The translations under genes and the position numbers were made by a program. From Impatiens glandulifera (taxonomy: Eukaryota; Streptophyta; Magnoliopsida; Ericales; Balsaminaceae): 64,000 bases of DNA. Every line of letters starts with the position of its first letter. Positions within the stretch are counted from its first letter, which is position 1. Location of the stretch: assembly GCF_907164915.1 (NCBI RefSeq), contig NC_061868.1:42795774-42859773 (forward strand). Direction: 5' to 3'. Below are positions 24,101 to 34,971 of this stretch, piece by piece. A model generated the notes under the pieces. It saw only the letters and a list, made by a program, of their open reading frames with translations, ran no database searches and had not been told where the DNA came from.

Positions 24101-25129
24101 AGGAGTGCATATGATTGTTGTGTCTATCACAACAAAGTCAGTAATGGTTCTTTGATTTATTTACTCCTGTATGTAGACGACATGTTAATCGCAACCAAAA
24201 AGATGTCGGAGATTCAAAAGCTGAAAGACCTTCTTAGTTCTGAGTTTGATATGAAAGATCTAGGTGGAGCACGAAACATTCTGGGCATGGAAATAGTAAG
24301 AGATCGAGTTCAAAAGAAGCTATTTCTTTCACAGAAGAGTTATATTTTGAAAATGTTGTCTCGTTTTGGGATGAGTACAACAAAGGCTCTCAATACTCCT
24401 GCAGCTGTTACTGATCATTTGTCTGCATTCGCACCCTAGTCTAAAGCTGAGAAGTTATACATGTCTAATGTACTGTATGCTAGTGCGGTGGGTAGTTTAA
24501 TGTATGCCATGGTATGCACTAGACCTGATATTGCATATTCAGTTAGTGTTGTTAGCAGGTTTATGTCTCGACCTGGTAAGGAACACTGGCAAGCGGTAAA
24601 GAGAATATTTCGCTATCTGAGAGGCACATCCGATGTTGGTCTCATTTATGGGAGTAATAACCAGTGTCTCGTAACTGGTTATTCTGACTTAGATTATGCT
24701 GCAGATATCGATGGTAGAAGATCAATGACTGGTTATGTTTACACCCTTGGTGACTCTGTGGTTAGTTGGAAGGCAACATTACAGTCGACGGTGACGTTGT
24801 CCACTACCGAGGCTGAGTATATGGCGCTAACTGAAGCAGCCAAGGAAGGTATATGGTTGAAAGGATTAATCAGTGACCTTGGTATCCATCATGATCAGGC
24901 AATTGTTTTTTGTGATAGCTTAAGTGCTATTTGTTTGGCCAAAGATCAAGTGCATCATGATAGAACCAAACATATTGATGTTCGTTATCATTTTCTTAGT
25001 ACTGAGAAGAGAATCAAAGTGAAGAAGATCAGCACACATCATAATCCTGCTGACATGTTCACGAAGCCGGTTCCACTTAACAAATTCACCCATTGTTTGG
25101 ACCTGCTAAATGTTGACAGTTGGAAGTAG
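21117..25129 (+). pseudogene. Copia gag-pol polyprotein with two stops and one frameshift
   Basis: Translation would begin at ATG 21,117 (MSSMNLKIEKF). A TAG at 21,216-21,218 interrupts gag after QQDV. Then come the CCHC knuckle CNYCKEPGHWKNNCP, the protease motif (LDSRCSYHM, where the family has Gly in place of Arg), the HHCC integrase domain and an integrase core with TDNGLEF and NGVAERVN. The first catalytic Asp is replaced: HSNCWGP. The frame changes near 23,003-23,020. The other frame gives RT (DVKTAFLHGEIEEDI, YVDDML) to a TAG at 24,437-24,439, then RNase H (TTEAEYMAL) to 25,129. Several independent lesions make this a dead copy. Confidence 0.9.
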
Positions 25130-25160
25130 TTTGATCAGGCTCTTCTTGTTGGGTGATACT

Positions 25161-25177
25161 AAGGCAAGGTGGAGATT
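25161..25177 (+). other. Polypurine tract region of the copia element
   Basis: AAGGCAAGGTGGAGATT directly precedes the 3' LTR, the place where plus-strand DNA synthesis is primed. Confidence 0.7.
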
Positions 25178-25400
25178 TGTAACGATCTGCCTTTAGTATA
25201 GGAATTAATATCAAATTTAATTCTACAGTTATGCAAAATTAAGTTAGTATTTACGTTTCTTGTTTTCAGCATTTTTACAGGCGTAGTTTATTTCTTTTGC
25301 GGTAATCTGTTTTATCTTTATCTTTGACAATTAGAAATCTCTCTTCATCTGTTTATTTCCACACTTCATTGTTCATCATTTTCTTGCATTCCGCACAACA
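25178..25400 (+). repeat. 3' LTR of the copia element
   Basis: 223 bp, same ends as the 5' LTR, six substitutions relative to it. Confidence 0.93.
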
Positions 25401-25544
25401 TATGGAAATGGCCAATGAAGCATTCTACCCAATGTAGTGTATTATGAAAAACATAATGGGTTGGAATCCAAACATGGTATTAAAATTCTTACAAACTCAA
25501 CAAATATTATAACACAATTAAACATGCATACCAAAGTCATTATT

Positions 25545-27443
25545 TTATTTCTTCCTCAAGCATATGGTGAAATTTATGAACTTTGTTTTTTCTATTTTAA
25601 GATGATCAGCTATGCGCTCGGTATATCTCTTGAACACATTGTTTAAGAAGAGCTCCCCAAAATGGGTTCTCAACATCGGTTCTATAGCTGCTCTAATACA
25701 ATTGGCTAAAATCTCCCCGCTCTTCTTTTTATCATTATTATCATCTTGATCCCAATTGTATTTGAAAATCTCCATCTTTTCAAGATCAAAAGACTTCTCT
25801 TCCATAATGATTTCCTTTACTTCATCAGTGTAAGGAGTATATAGAGGTAAATTAAATGAATCAACAACTTCCTTTTGAATGAGTCCCTGTTAGAACAATA
25901 AAACTAAGATTTGAAAATGTTATAATATAAGGAATTACCTTAACATTATCCACACCCAATATTTATAAACTATTTAATAATATACTATAAAGAAAATCTT
26001 TCTAAATAGGAAAATGAAGTCTTTTATAAATTAACAAACATTTTTTTTTTATAATAAATCAATTTACTGTTAAACATATATTTTCATGAAAACAATTATA
26101 TAATTAAATACAATTTAAAGTAAAATTTAAACCTGAGAAACCATGTCTAGAAGTGACTGGGCTAATAATTCCCAAAGGCAACAGCAATCATTGCTTGATG
26201 GTTCTGGAATACTCCTACCCATAAATGTAAGGACCATTCTACCTGATGGCAATATTTCATGGGATCTTTTGTTAATAAATGAGGAGAAGTCCTTATAAAA
26301 TTGATTCTTATAAGCCTCAAACACATTAGGAAGACAATCTTTTGCCATGTAAATATGTCCTTTGTTCTTTAGATTGTTTGGCACCTATCATTCCATAGAA
26401 AATTATGATAACAAATTAAGTTACTGGTTGTCTCTTAAAATCCACATAATAATTAATTTTATCAAAACAAACCTGGGAGAGCCAATGAAGGCTATTAGAA
26501 GAGTGTACAAAATGTACACTTTTGCAGGGTAATAACCTCTCGTAAAAAGATGCAGCCACTCCAGAGATGAAACACTTTTGACTAAATTCATATCCATGTC
26601 TCTCTTGTAACCGGTTGTAGAAGGATGGAAGTGCACTAAAAATGTTGTTGAAGTCGTTTTTGTGCAAATCGTTCAATACTATCGATATCTCTAGGGATTT
26701 GTTTTGGTTTTGGTTGGACAAATTGTAAACAGTATCGATAACTTCCGACACAAATAGAAGCGTGTTTGGACCCGAGGCACATCCAACATCCGCAATCTTA
26801 AAAGTTTCTAATATTTCAAATGGTGTGAAATGATTAGTAAACATGTCGGTGATAGTATCCTTCACAATGGTCAGCGTCTTACTCATCATGCTCATCTAAA
26901 AGAAATGGACGGAAGAGAATGAATCTATTTTCTTTGTTTGGATAATATATCTATCTTATTGTTTCAGGTTTCCCAAAACAACAATATTAATAATACACCA
27001 ATGATCTTCGTATGATCACATGTGTTACTCTTACAAAGTAATGGATGAAAACATGTCTCATCTTTTTTCTATTTGTTTTTAATTTACCAAGACCCAGAAG
27101 AGTTTTAGTGGGAATCAAATACGCGATATTTAATATTTTAGGTAAAACTATTAGCATTTAAACTATGATAATAGTTTCAGTTTAGTTAATTTATAAAATA
27201 AAATGTTTGGTAAGTATGTAATTATTTTTTTTCTATCTTTTCAAAAATCAAAATAACATGATGTAAATATTTATCAAAAAGTTCATTTTTTTACTCATTG
27301 AATTGCAATGTTGAAACTATTATTGTTTTGATCTCAAATATGTAAATGGAAGCATGAGAGAGATATACCTGAATACTTGAATTCTTGGCGTAGCTCTTTC
27401 CTCCAACACCTTGATTCATGTGAAGAATGTTTATGTTTGACAT
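25545..27443 (-). CDS. SABATH methyltransferase III-B (intact, 363 aa)
   Basis: Exons on the minus strand: 27,443-27,369, 26,895-26,473, 26,384-26,133, 25,886-25,545; introns 473, 88 and 246 bp, GT-AG, phase 0. Residues 1-25 hold MNQGVGGKSYAKNSSIQ with Tyr18, Ser22 and Gln25. DVGCASGPN (61-69) and LNDLHKNDFN (99-108) form the SAM site; [10 protein letters not shown] (157-166) is the aromatic substrate segment, again with Asn (159) for the usual Tyr. The C-terminus ends FTICLRKK. It is convergent with III-A and closely similar to I-B, but without the I-B frameshift. Intron 1 is about 250 bp longer than in I-B. The substrate cannot be predicted. Confidence 0.92.
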
Positions 27444-27513
27444 TTACTTCTCTCTCTAAACTTTATCTCATAAAGCTTTTCATATAAGAGAAACTTCGTT
27501 TTCCTTTCTTCAC

Positions 27514-27633
27514 ACATTTATATCCTTAGAAAACTCATTGTTCTAGGTCCTTGTTCGTATTAGATTTTTTTTTACATTTATATCCTTAGAAAACTCATTG
27601 TTCTAGGTCCTTGTTCGTATTAGATTTTTTTTT
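27514..27633. repeat. 60-bp tandem duplication over the III-B promoter
   Basis: Two copies of a 60-bp segment (27,514-27,573 and 27,574-27,633) are nearly identical. On the minus strand each holds the TATAAAT motif (27,516-27,522 and 27,576-27,582). The proximal one is about 73 nt upstream of the ATG, as in the other genes. I-B has only one copy. Confidence 0.8.
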
Positions 27634-28112
27634 TTAAAACTTAAGAGTGAGAAAAAAAATAATGATTGATGATTATTTTAAGAAAGTGATGATTATTTTT
27701 GGTAAAAAACTTAAAAGATATTAATATATATAAATAAATAAAAAATAATAATTTAAAATATAGGATATTTTAGTATTTTGGTTAATGAAATGAGTGATGT
27801 GATTGTTGAGAAGTGATTGATTTGAAATTTGATTTTTGTTGAGTTTTTTTAAAAACTCAAGGAGAAGTTCTCTACGATTTTTATTTTAATCTTTATCAAA
27901 TCAATTTTCCAATCAATCACTTCTCACCAATCACATTACTAATTTCATTAACCAAATTACTAAAATACCTTTTAATTTAAATTATTATTTTATATTTTAT
28001 TTATATATATCTATACCTTTTAATTTTTTTTATCAAAAATAATTATTACCTTCTCAAAATTATCACCATCATTCAATTTTTCTCTCTCTTAGATATTAAA
28101 AAAATCCATAAC
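27552..28112. mobile_element. Nested Tourist-like MITEs upstream of III-B
   Basis: GGTCCTTGTTCG opens a first MITE-like sequence, which in its second half contains a second one in the other orientation, GTTCTCTACG...CCGAACAAGTCTTA. Interior blocks (AATCAATCACTTCTCACCAA, ATTTCATTAACCAAA) match the MITE at 3,797. Exact limits are uncertain because of the 60-bp duplication. Confidence 0.5.
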
Positions 28113-28809
28113 CGAACAAGTCTTATTATATCTTCTAAACATCCAAGTTTGGGATACGCATGTTTGATGTTGTGATTTATTTAGATTTTCATAATTTTAT
28201 CTCAAACTCAACCATAATTTTATCAGTCATTTTAATCATTTAATCACTCTTTTTATATATTTAAATATTAAAATTACCCTTTATTTAATTATATAAAATC
28301 AATTTATCTTTAAAAAATAATAAACCATGAAAAACTGATTTTTTGAGAAAATTTAATCCTACTTAGTTTTTCCAGCCATATGTTCAAATATTTCTATAAA
28401 GTAGTTTTAAAAAAAATATTAAGGTCACTACTCACCCAGGGCCAGGGTAATTTTAAAATACTGATCAGCGCATGATTATTAATTTAAAATTTATTGTTTT
28501 CAAAAACATTTCTTACATATAATTTATTTTTCTATGCCTATCATCTATCTCTTTAATAAGATAATCAATATATTAATTAAGAATAGTTGGAATAATATTA
28601 ATCACATACAACTTATAGAAAGAATATTAGATATATTTATAAAATTAGTTAAATATGTCAAATTTACTTAAACACATTGTTTGAATCATAAAATAATTAT
28701 ATTCATTCCATTCATACAAAAATTCTTTTTATGAAAAAAATCTATGTAATATAATATAAATAAAAATATTTAAGCATAACAATAAAAAAAAATAAAAAAA
28801 AAGAGTGTT
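28113..28809. other. Downstream flank of unit III, no gene
   Basis: AT-rich. 28,290-28,500 matches the sequence upstream of I-B (about 4,190-4,410), and 28,561-28,636 matches 7,193-7,262. This confirms that the foldback element, hAT MITE and solo LTR of unit I are later insertions. Confidence 0.65.
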
Positions 28810-30205
28810 TATCTTTCACCTTTTTGACTTTATTTTTAAATCTTTTAAAACACACAAAATATTTAAAATAAATATGACATTTATTTTTGTCAGATTATTT
28901 TTTTTTTATATTTTTGGGTTTAATAAATAATTAATTTGAGATAAAATGGATAAAACGTTATTTTAAAATATTTATTTTAATCTTTGATTTTTCTAAAATT
29001 CATTTGAGATGAAATGGGTATAACATTTATCTTAAATTATTTTATTTATTTTATTTTACCATTATTCTTAATTAATTTTTAATTTAATTATTATAATAAT
29101 TAATTCAATTAATTTATTAAATAAGTTTTGGCCTTAGGGTTAATTATTTAGATTTTATTTATTCGAAAATAATCAAAATAATTATTTTAATTTTATAAAT
29201 TAAGTAGGTAGAATTTTAGTGTTTAAATGATCCTGGTCTTAGTGAGAGACCGTTGTCTTCGTCCATATATTATTTCGTCTTTTTCGTCTAGGAATTTTTA
29301 GACAAGGAAAGGCAAGAGCAAGCAGCTACACATGAACCACAATGAATGATGTCATGATAGCCACCTTTTTGACGCTTCCATTCAAATTGAAAAAATAACA
29401 TTGATTTTTCGTCACTTAAACCGACATATTAAAACAAATAAAACTAAGAAGAAAAAAACAATGCAATAAACTTTGAATTCATGTACAAATAATTGATCAA
29501 ATAAATAAATTAATTGGTAAATGATTTATTTTTTGTTCACAACGTTTGTGATAATTATCAGAGAAAAAATAATAATAATTAATACTTAATGATGGATATA
29601 TAATGAACAATAAATATAATATAAATATTATTTATACAATAAAAATGAGCGACAAATGAAAATAATGAAAAAAATTATAAAAAAAATTAACTATAAATAA
29701 AATTGAGGATGTTTTGGACAATATATTATACAATTACGTTGTATTGTTAATATCTGTTTAGTTTAAAATTTGATAAAAGTGGTATTTTTTTTTATAAAAA
29801 TTATTAATATAGACAATTTTTTTTTTTTTGTTTAAATATCTCTATCTATATTTATATCTATATATATATATATATATATTTGTAAGCTTTAGTATCAAAT
29901 TAATTAGTATCTAATCTTTAACCTGGTTGATCTTTCTTAAATAATGACAATCCAAATCAATCAAATTATCACGTTTTCAAGTTATTTCACCATTACTTAC
30001 CCTATTTATATAAGTCAAAATGATACCTATATTCCCACTTGATCCACATCAAGGATACCAAAGAAGTCAATATTATTCTTATTTAAAATTAAAATTTCTA
30101 GCCAAAACAAAGTTGATGTAATGATAGTATTTATTACAATATTTGAACTTTAGGGATAGATGATACTTTTTTTCAAACATGCATGTTTTAAAACATGCTG
30201 TCATT
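28810..30205. repeat. Duplicated gene-free block, copy 1
   Basis: It matches 33,357-34,561 and then 50,453-50,632 in the same order (for example AATGATGTCATGATAGCCAC, TAAGCTTTAGTATCAAATTA, TTCTAGCCAAAACAAAGTTG). It is uninterrupted here. No coding sequence is recognised; it contains a TA microsatellite near 29,860. Confidence 0.8.
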
Positions 30206-31020
30206 GGATTTTTTTTTTAGTACCTTGTTCAATTATAGAATTTAATAGTAGTAATTGTAATTGAGTAGCCGTGTTTCGTGTCGCTTACAACATGTAAATA
30301 AATTTAAATTTGATCATATACATTGATGGTAGATAATTATGACACTAAATTCAACTTTTTCTTTTTTTTTAACAATTAATACTATTTTATGAAAAATCTT
30401 AAAAATGGGAGAGTCAATAATCAAAGATAGACAAACCATATCTATGATTAAAAGATGACAATCAAACAATCTACAGAAACTGATTAGTAACATTCGCAAA
30501 AATAAACAACAAAGATTTCAAACGAAAATAATACAGTAAAAAACAGGTCCTAACTACCCCAATTAGGGTGTTTATTTCAATATAATCTTGTTACGTTATA
30601 AAGTCTTTTTTCCTTCTTTCCTCTTCCTCTTTCGATGCAAGAAGATTGAATTGAAGAAGATGATGAGATTTTCTTATTCTCATTGTATAATCCTTCTTTG
30701 TATGAACCCTTGCTAATCCGACAAAAAAAATTATTTTTTAAGACTTCAAGGGTTTTATCTTTGTTTTCCTCTATTTGAATTTGAGGATTCTAGCATTTGT
30801 TTCCTTCAGCATCAGCTTTGATATCCTTTGCATCAGTTTTGATATCATCTATTTTAGCTTTGATTAGTCTGAATATATTTATCTGTGGTTTCCTCTACTA
30901 CAACTTTACTTGTTTGAGAATCAACTTCCTTCTTCTTCCTCAACCTCTCTTTCATTACAATCTTTATCCTCTTGTTAATTAGAGTTCATGTTATCCTCTT
31001 TCCTTCAATAACATTCCTTT
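30206..31020. other. Non-genic stretch
   Basis: Pyrimidine-rich in part (30,600-31,020, TTCTTCCTC-type runs). Short open frames at 30,314-30,499 and 30,797-30,982 lack any domain. Nothing else is recognised. Confidence 0.4.
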
Positions 31021-31028
31021 CTTCCTTT

Positions 31029-31596
31029 TAAGGGTGTTCATCGGTTCGGTTTTTGGGTCATTTGAGTTTCTCGGTTCGGTTTTTCGAATTTTTATTTTTT
31101 TTAGCCAATTCGAAAACCGAACCGAATTCGAATAAATTTTAATTAAACCGAACCGAATTCGATATTCGGTTTGAATTTCGAATAATTCGAATTCAAACCG
31201 AATTCGTTTTTTATGTTTTAGAACTAGCATAACTCAAAATAAATTGCACCAGCGATGAATTGAACCTGAGTCTATATCATGGCAGGGTACTATTCTACCA
31301 CTAGAGCACTGGTGATCTTGTTTTCTTTTTCTTTTATTATTAAATCTTGAATTCAAAGTATTCTAATTTGATTATTTTACACTTTTTCTTAAACTAAGTT
31401 TGAAAGAATAAATAATAAAAAATGAATTCGGTTTTCGGTTTGGTTTCGAGTTGAAATCCAAACTCGAAAACCAATTCGAAAACCGTATTTGAATTCGAAT
31501 TAGTTTGAAATTCGATTCGAAAACCGAAAATGAAATTCGAATTCGGTTTATTCGAATTCGGTGAATTGAATTCAGTCGGATATTCGAATACCCCTA
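31029..31596. mobile_element. hAT-like MITE, family 1, second copy
   Basis: Ends TAAGGGTGTTCA and, inverted, TAGGGGTATTCG; flanked by the exact 8-bp duplication CTTCCTTT (31,021-31,028 and 31,597-31,604). Reverse-complemented, it aligns along its whole length with the element at 5,415, including the tRNA-like centre. The two copies differ by indels in the half carrying GGTTCGGTTTAATTAAA. Confidence 0.85.
31246..31316 (-). pseudogene. tRNA-Gly(GCC)-like sequence inside the MITE
   Basis: On the minus strand the order is CACCAGTGCTCTAGTGGTAG (acceptor and D arm with A box), a loop with CCTGCCATG (anticodon GCC), GGTTCAATTC (B box and T arm) and GCTGGTGC (acceptor 3' strand). From knowledge of plant tRNA-Gly(GCC) this is a close match of about 70 nt. 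The first acceptor pair and part of the T stem are mismatched, so a functional tRNA is unlikely; it could still carry pol III promoter boxes. Confidence 0.7.
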
Positions 31597-31719
31597 CTTC
31601 CTTTAGAGAGTCCTCATTGGTTTTAACTTTCTACTCTTCCTAGCTCCACATTTTGTTCTTTAATTTAGACTCCTCTATTTTATTTTCCTACTTTTTTTCC
31701 ATGGCCTTTTAGTATTCTC

Positions 31720-32790
31720 TACTCTTCTTCGTTAGTTTGAGAACATATGTTTGGGAGATGACCGAGGTACATTGTTTTGGCACGACCCCTTATTTGAAAA
31801 AGAACCCTTAATTCTTTAAAAAAGTTTGGAAATGTGCGTATAAGAAGGGATTGCTTGGCTGCCACGATAAGAGATTTTAAGGATGAGCAATGTGATTCAC
31901 TCCTACGATGCATATCAGAAGGGCAACAGGTTCTTGATCGGCTTAATGACATTCAATTTCATGATAGGAACGATTCACACTCATGGGAAGCCAAGAAGAA
32001 TGTGAAACTAATTTCTAGCAAGGTATGAAATGTTATTCGGGAAAGGAGACCGGTTGTAGAGTGAGCTCCTTTGGTTAGGTTGCCCAAGATTATCTCGAGG
32101 CAGCAATTCATACTTTGGCTTGCATTTCGGGGAAGGTTGAACACGAGGGATCGGGTAAAGAAGTACATGGAGATTCTGGATGATAGTCGCCTATTATGCG
32201 AAGGGAATGAGGAATTTATTGATCACCTATTAGGCGGCTGCCCGTTTACTATATTGGTTTGGAATAAATTTTCATCGGTTATGGGTTTATTGAGTTTTTC
32301 AAGGGAGTGGGAGGAAGTCAATGACGCTGCCCTAAATAAAGCCAAAGGTAAAAATTTTCAGCAAGTGTTTATAATGCAGGTTTGGACCAGTCGTCTACCA
32401 TATTTGGGGTGAAAGGAACACAAGAGTCTACAGGAGTGTTCATAGAAGTGTGAATGGAGTGTGGAAGGACGCTTTGATCGATTGTTGGGCTCTCATTGAC
32501 ACGTGGAGGTGGATTCCCGAGGACGAAAGAAATTGGGAGTTATGCAAAAGATGGGGTATCAAATACTCGGAAGTCACGAAAGTTAGTATGTTTAAAACGA
32601 GATAAATTTTCTTAATTCATTTTAATAAGTCATAAAACTTGTAAGTTTTGAATGTTTTCGTTTTTCATTCCGAACTTTGTTTTATCATTCTAGGTTTGTT
32701 AGAATAATAAAACAAAATATGTTCGTTTTTTCCCTTTTGAAAGTTTGTAATAAAATGACACTAAGTCGTTTTCCAAAAAAAATGTATTGC
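31720..32790 (+). pseudogene. LINE (non-LTR) reverse transcriptase C-terminal remnant
   Basis: The translation, broken by stops and a frameshift near 32,390, includes RDCLAATIRDFKDEQCDSLL, then LPKIISRQQFILWLAFRGRL and CEGNEEFIDHLLGGCPF. The last is the zinc-binding domain found after the RT domain of plant LINEs. It continues as VYHIWGERNTRVYR. The 3' end has AATAAAATGACAC and a short A run near 32,780. The 5' part is missing. Confidence 0.75.
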
Positions 32791-33037
32791 AGAAATCAAA
32801 GATGGTTGTTGTTCTTATCCTCTCGGCGATCGCGATGAAGACGGATATCCCAAGCGAAGCGACGTCGTTTCAAGTGCATTTGGCGAATGTTGGACGCTCT
32901 CCGTTGGGGTTCTGTTAGCGGCGGAACGTTCTGTCGCGTTGCAGCTAACAGGGCTAACGTATGCGAATTTTCAGCGCTCATCTAATGGCTGCGGTTTCGG
33001 CTACATTTATTCTCCCGAATTTCAGCTACACTCGATT
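32791..33037. other. Unidentified GC-richer island
   Basis: About 250 bp with more G+C than its surroundings (CTCTCGGCGATCGCGATGAA, GTTAGCGGCGGAACGTTCTG). Open frames cross it on both strands (32,796-32,981 minus, 32,939-33,124 plus), but I recognise no protein. It could be a captured gene fragment or old transposon sequence. Confidence 0.3.
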
Positions 33038-33057
33038 GAGAATTTTTATTTTTATTT

Positions 33058-33304
33058 TTATTTGGGGGAAAAACGACTTATCGACATTTCATTAAAATTC
33101 CCAAAAATGAGAAAAAAACCATGAGTTTAAGAGATCATTCTAGACAGGCCTAGAATGATTTTGAAGTCGTAACATTCTGAATAAAAGCTAAAAAGTTAAA
33201 AACGTAAATGAATTATCTGATTACAATGTTTTCAATTTTAGTGAGTTTAAAAAACGGTAAATTCCAGTTACTACAGATATTCGAGTTCTACTCCGTGCAT
33301 GGAA
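33058..33304 (-). mobile_element. 5'-truncated LINE insertion with 20-bp target duplication
   Basis: About 247 bp matches the LINE 3' end at 63,557-63,790 (GATCATTCTAGACA, CCTAGAATGATTTTGAAG, ATCTGATTACAATGTTTTCA). GAGAATTTTTATTTTTATTT flanks it on both sides (33,038-33,057 and 33,305-33,324), the long duplication typical of target-primed reverse transcription. Confidence 0.75.
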
Positions 33305-33356
33305 GAGAATTTTTATTTTTATTTAAAACCTTATGAGTTTATTTGAAATTGATTTT

Positions 33357-34561
33357 TCTTTCACCCTTTTAGCTTTCTTTTTAAATTTTTTAAAATACAA
33401 AAAATGTTTAAAATAAATATGACATTTATTTTGTCAAATTATTATTTTTTTTTTATATTTTTGAGTTTAATAAATAATTTATTTGAGATAAAATGGATAC
33501 AACATTTATCCTAAAATATTTATTTTATTCCTTTAATTTTTTTTAAATTAATTTGAGATGAAACGGGTACAATATTTATGTCAAATTATTTTATTTATTT
33601 TATTTGACCATTATTTTTAATTAATTTTCAATTTAATTATTAAAATAATTAATCTAATTAAATTTTTAATTAAATTTTGGCTTTAGAGTTAATTATTTTG
33701 ATTTTATTTATTCAAAAATAATCAAAATAATTATTTTTTCATTTTATAAATTAGGTACGTAGATTTTTAGTGTTTACAGCATCGGGTCTTGGTTAGAGAC
33801 CACTGTGTTCGCACTGTCGGTCCACCTATTATTTCGTCTTTGTCTAGGAATTCTTAGACAAGAAAAGGCAAGAGCGAACAAGCACACATGAACCACGATG
33901 AATGATGTCATGATAGCCACCTTTCCCAACGCTTCCATTTAAATTGTTTTAAGTGGTAATTGAATATTGACTTTTCGTGTCTTAAGCGGACAAATGAAAA
34001 CAAATAAAATTAAGAAAAGAAAAAAAAAACAATACAATAATTCACATCATAGTAATTGATCAAATAAATAAATTACTTGGTAAATGACTTATTTTATTTT
34101 TGTTCACCACGTTTGTGATAATTATCAGAGATAAAATAATAATAATTAATACTTAATGATGGATATATATAATGAACAATAAATAAAATATAAATATTAT
34201 TTATACAATAAAAAATGAGCAATAAATGAAAAAAAAGAGAGAAAAAATAGTAAGAGAATTAACTATAAATAAAATTAGGATGTTTTGGACTTTATATTAT
34301 ACAATTATTTTTTATTGTTAAATTAGATATAAGTGATATTTTTTTATGAAAATTATTAATATTGCAATTGTTTTTTTTTTGGTTATATATATATATATAT
34401 TTGTAAGCTTTAGTATCAAATTAATTAGTATATAATCTTTAACCTTGTTGGTCTTTCTTAAATAATGACAATCCAAATCAATCAAATTATCATGTTTTTA
34501 AGTCATTTCACTATTACTAACCCTATTTATATAAGTCAAAATGATACATATGTACCACTCG
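33357..34561. repeat. Duplicated gene-free block, copy 2 (left part)
   Basis: It matches 28,810-30,035 and breaks off at about 34,561; the continuation is at 50,453-50,632. No gene is seen. Confidence 0.8.
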
Positions 34562-34960
34562 TGTGATTGATTTTTAAAAAAACATCTGTTTAATTGACTA
34601 GTTTAAAAATTCTGGGAAGCTCTTTAAAATTTTTTTGTTTTGAAAACGTGAGAAGAATAAATTTTAATATTTGAAAAATTGAAGTTTTAAAAATAAGGTT
34701 TTATAGACAACTCCATATCTTACTTTCCCGTCGAATCTGGAACGACATGCTCAAAAGATACTTCGTTTAAAGCATGCATATTAAATCCCATACAACTGAA
34801 GTTCATAACTCACAAGTTGTGAACTACGTGAGACCTGATCTCTCATCTCTCTCTCGAGAGTACGTAGGCAACCCATCTAGGGTGCGGTCACCACTATCAA
34901 TAATTGAAAGAAGTTGATAGACATTTTATTTCGCATTACATGCATTCATTACACACATCA
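34562..34960. other. LTR-like leader of the gypsy element
   Basis: GAACTACGTGAGACCTGATC and TACGTAGGCAACCCATCTAG at 34,824-34,884 resemble the conserved block in LTRs of plant Tat/Ogre-type gypsy elements (from memory of that family). No coding sequence. Confidence 0.45.
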
Positions 34961-34971
34961 AAGTTCATAAC

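Larger units (their letters stand above)
20835..25400 (+). mobile_element. Complete Ty1-copia element between III-A and III-B
   Basis: This is a full-length 4,566-bp LTR retrotransposon with 223-bp LTRs, primer-binding site, gag-pol and polypurine tract. Flanks GATGG (20,830-20,834) and TATGG (25,401-25,405) give a 5-bp target duplication with one mismatch. Unit I keeps the empty site. The two LTRs differ at six positions that I could count (about 2.7%). The coding region carries two in-frame stops and a frameshift, so the copy cannot move on its own. Confidence 0.93.

Noticed and set aside
20835..25400. Copia element as a still-active retrotransposon
   Set aside because: Two in-frame stops, a frameshift and altered catalytic positions rule out autonomous activity despite similar LTRs.
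31246..31316. Functional tRNA-Gly gene
   Set aside because: The closing acceptor pair and part of the T stem are mismatched and it lies inside a MITE; kept as a tRNA-like pseudogene.
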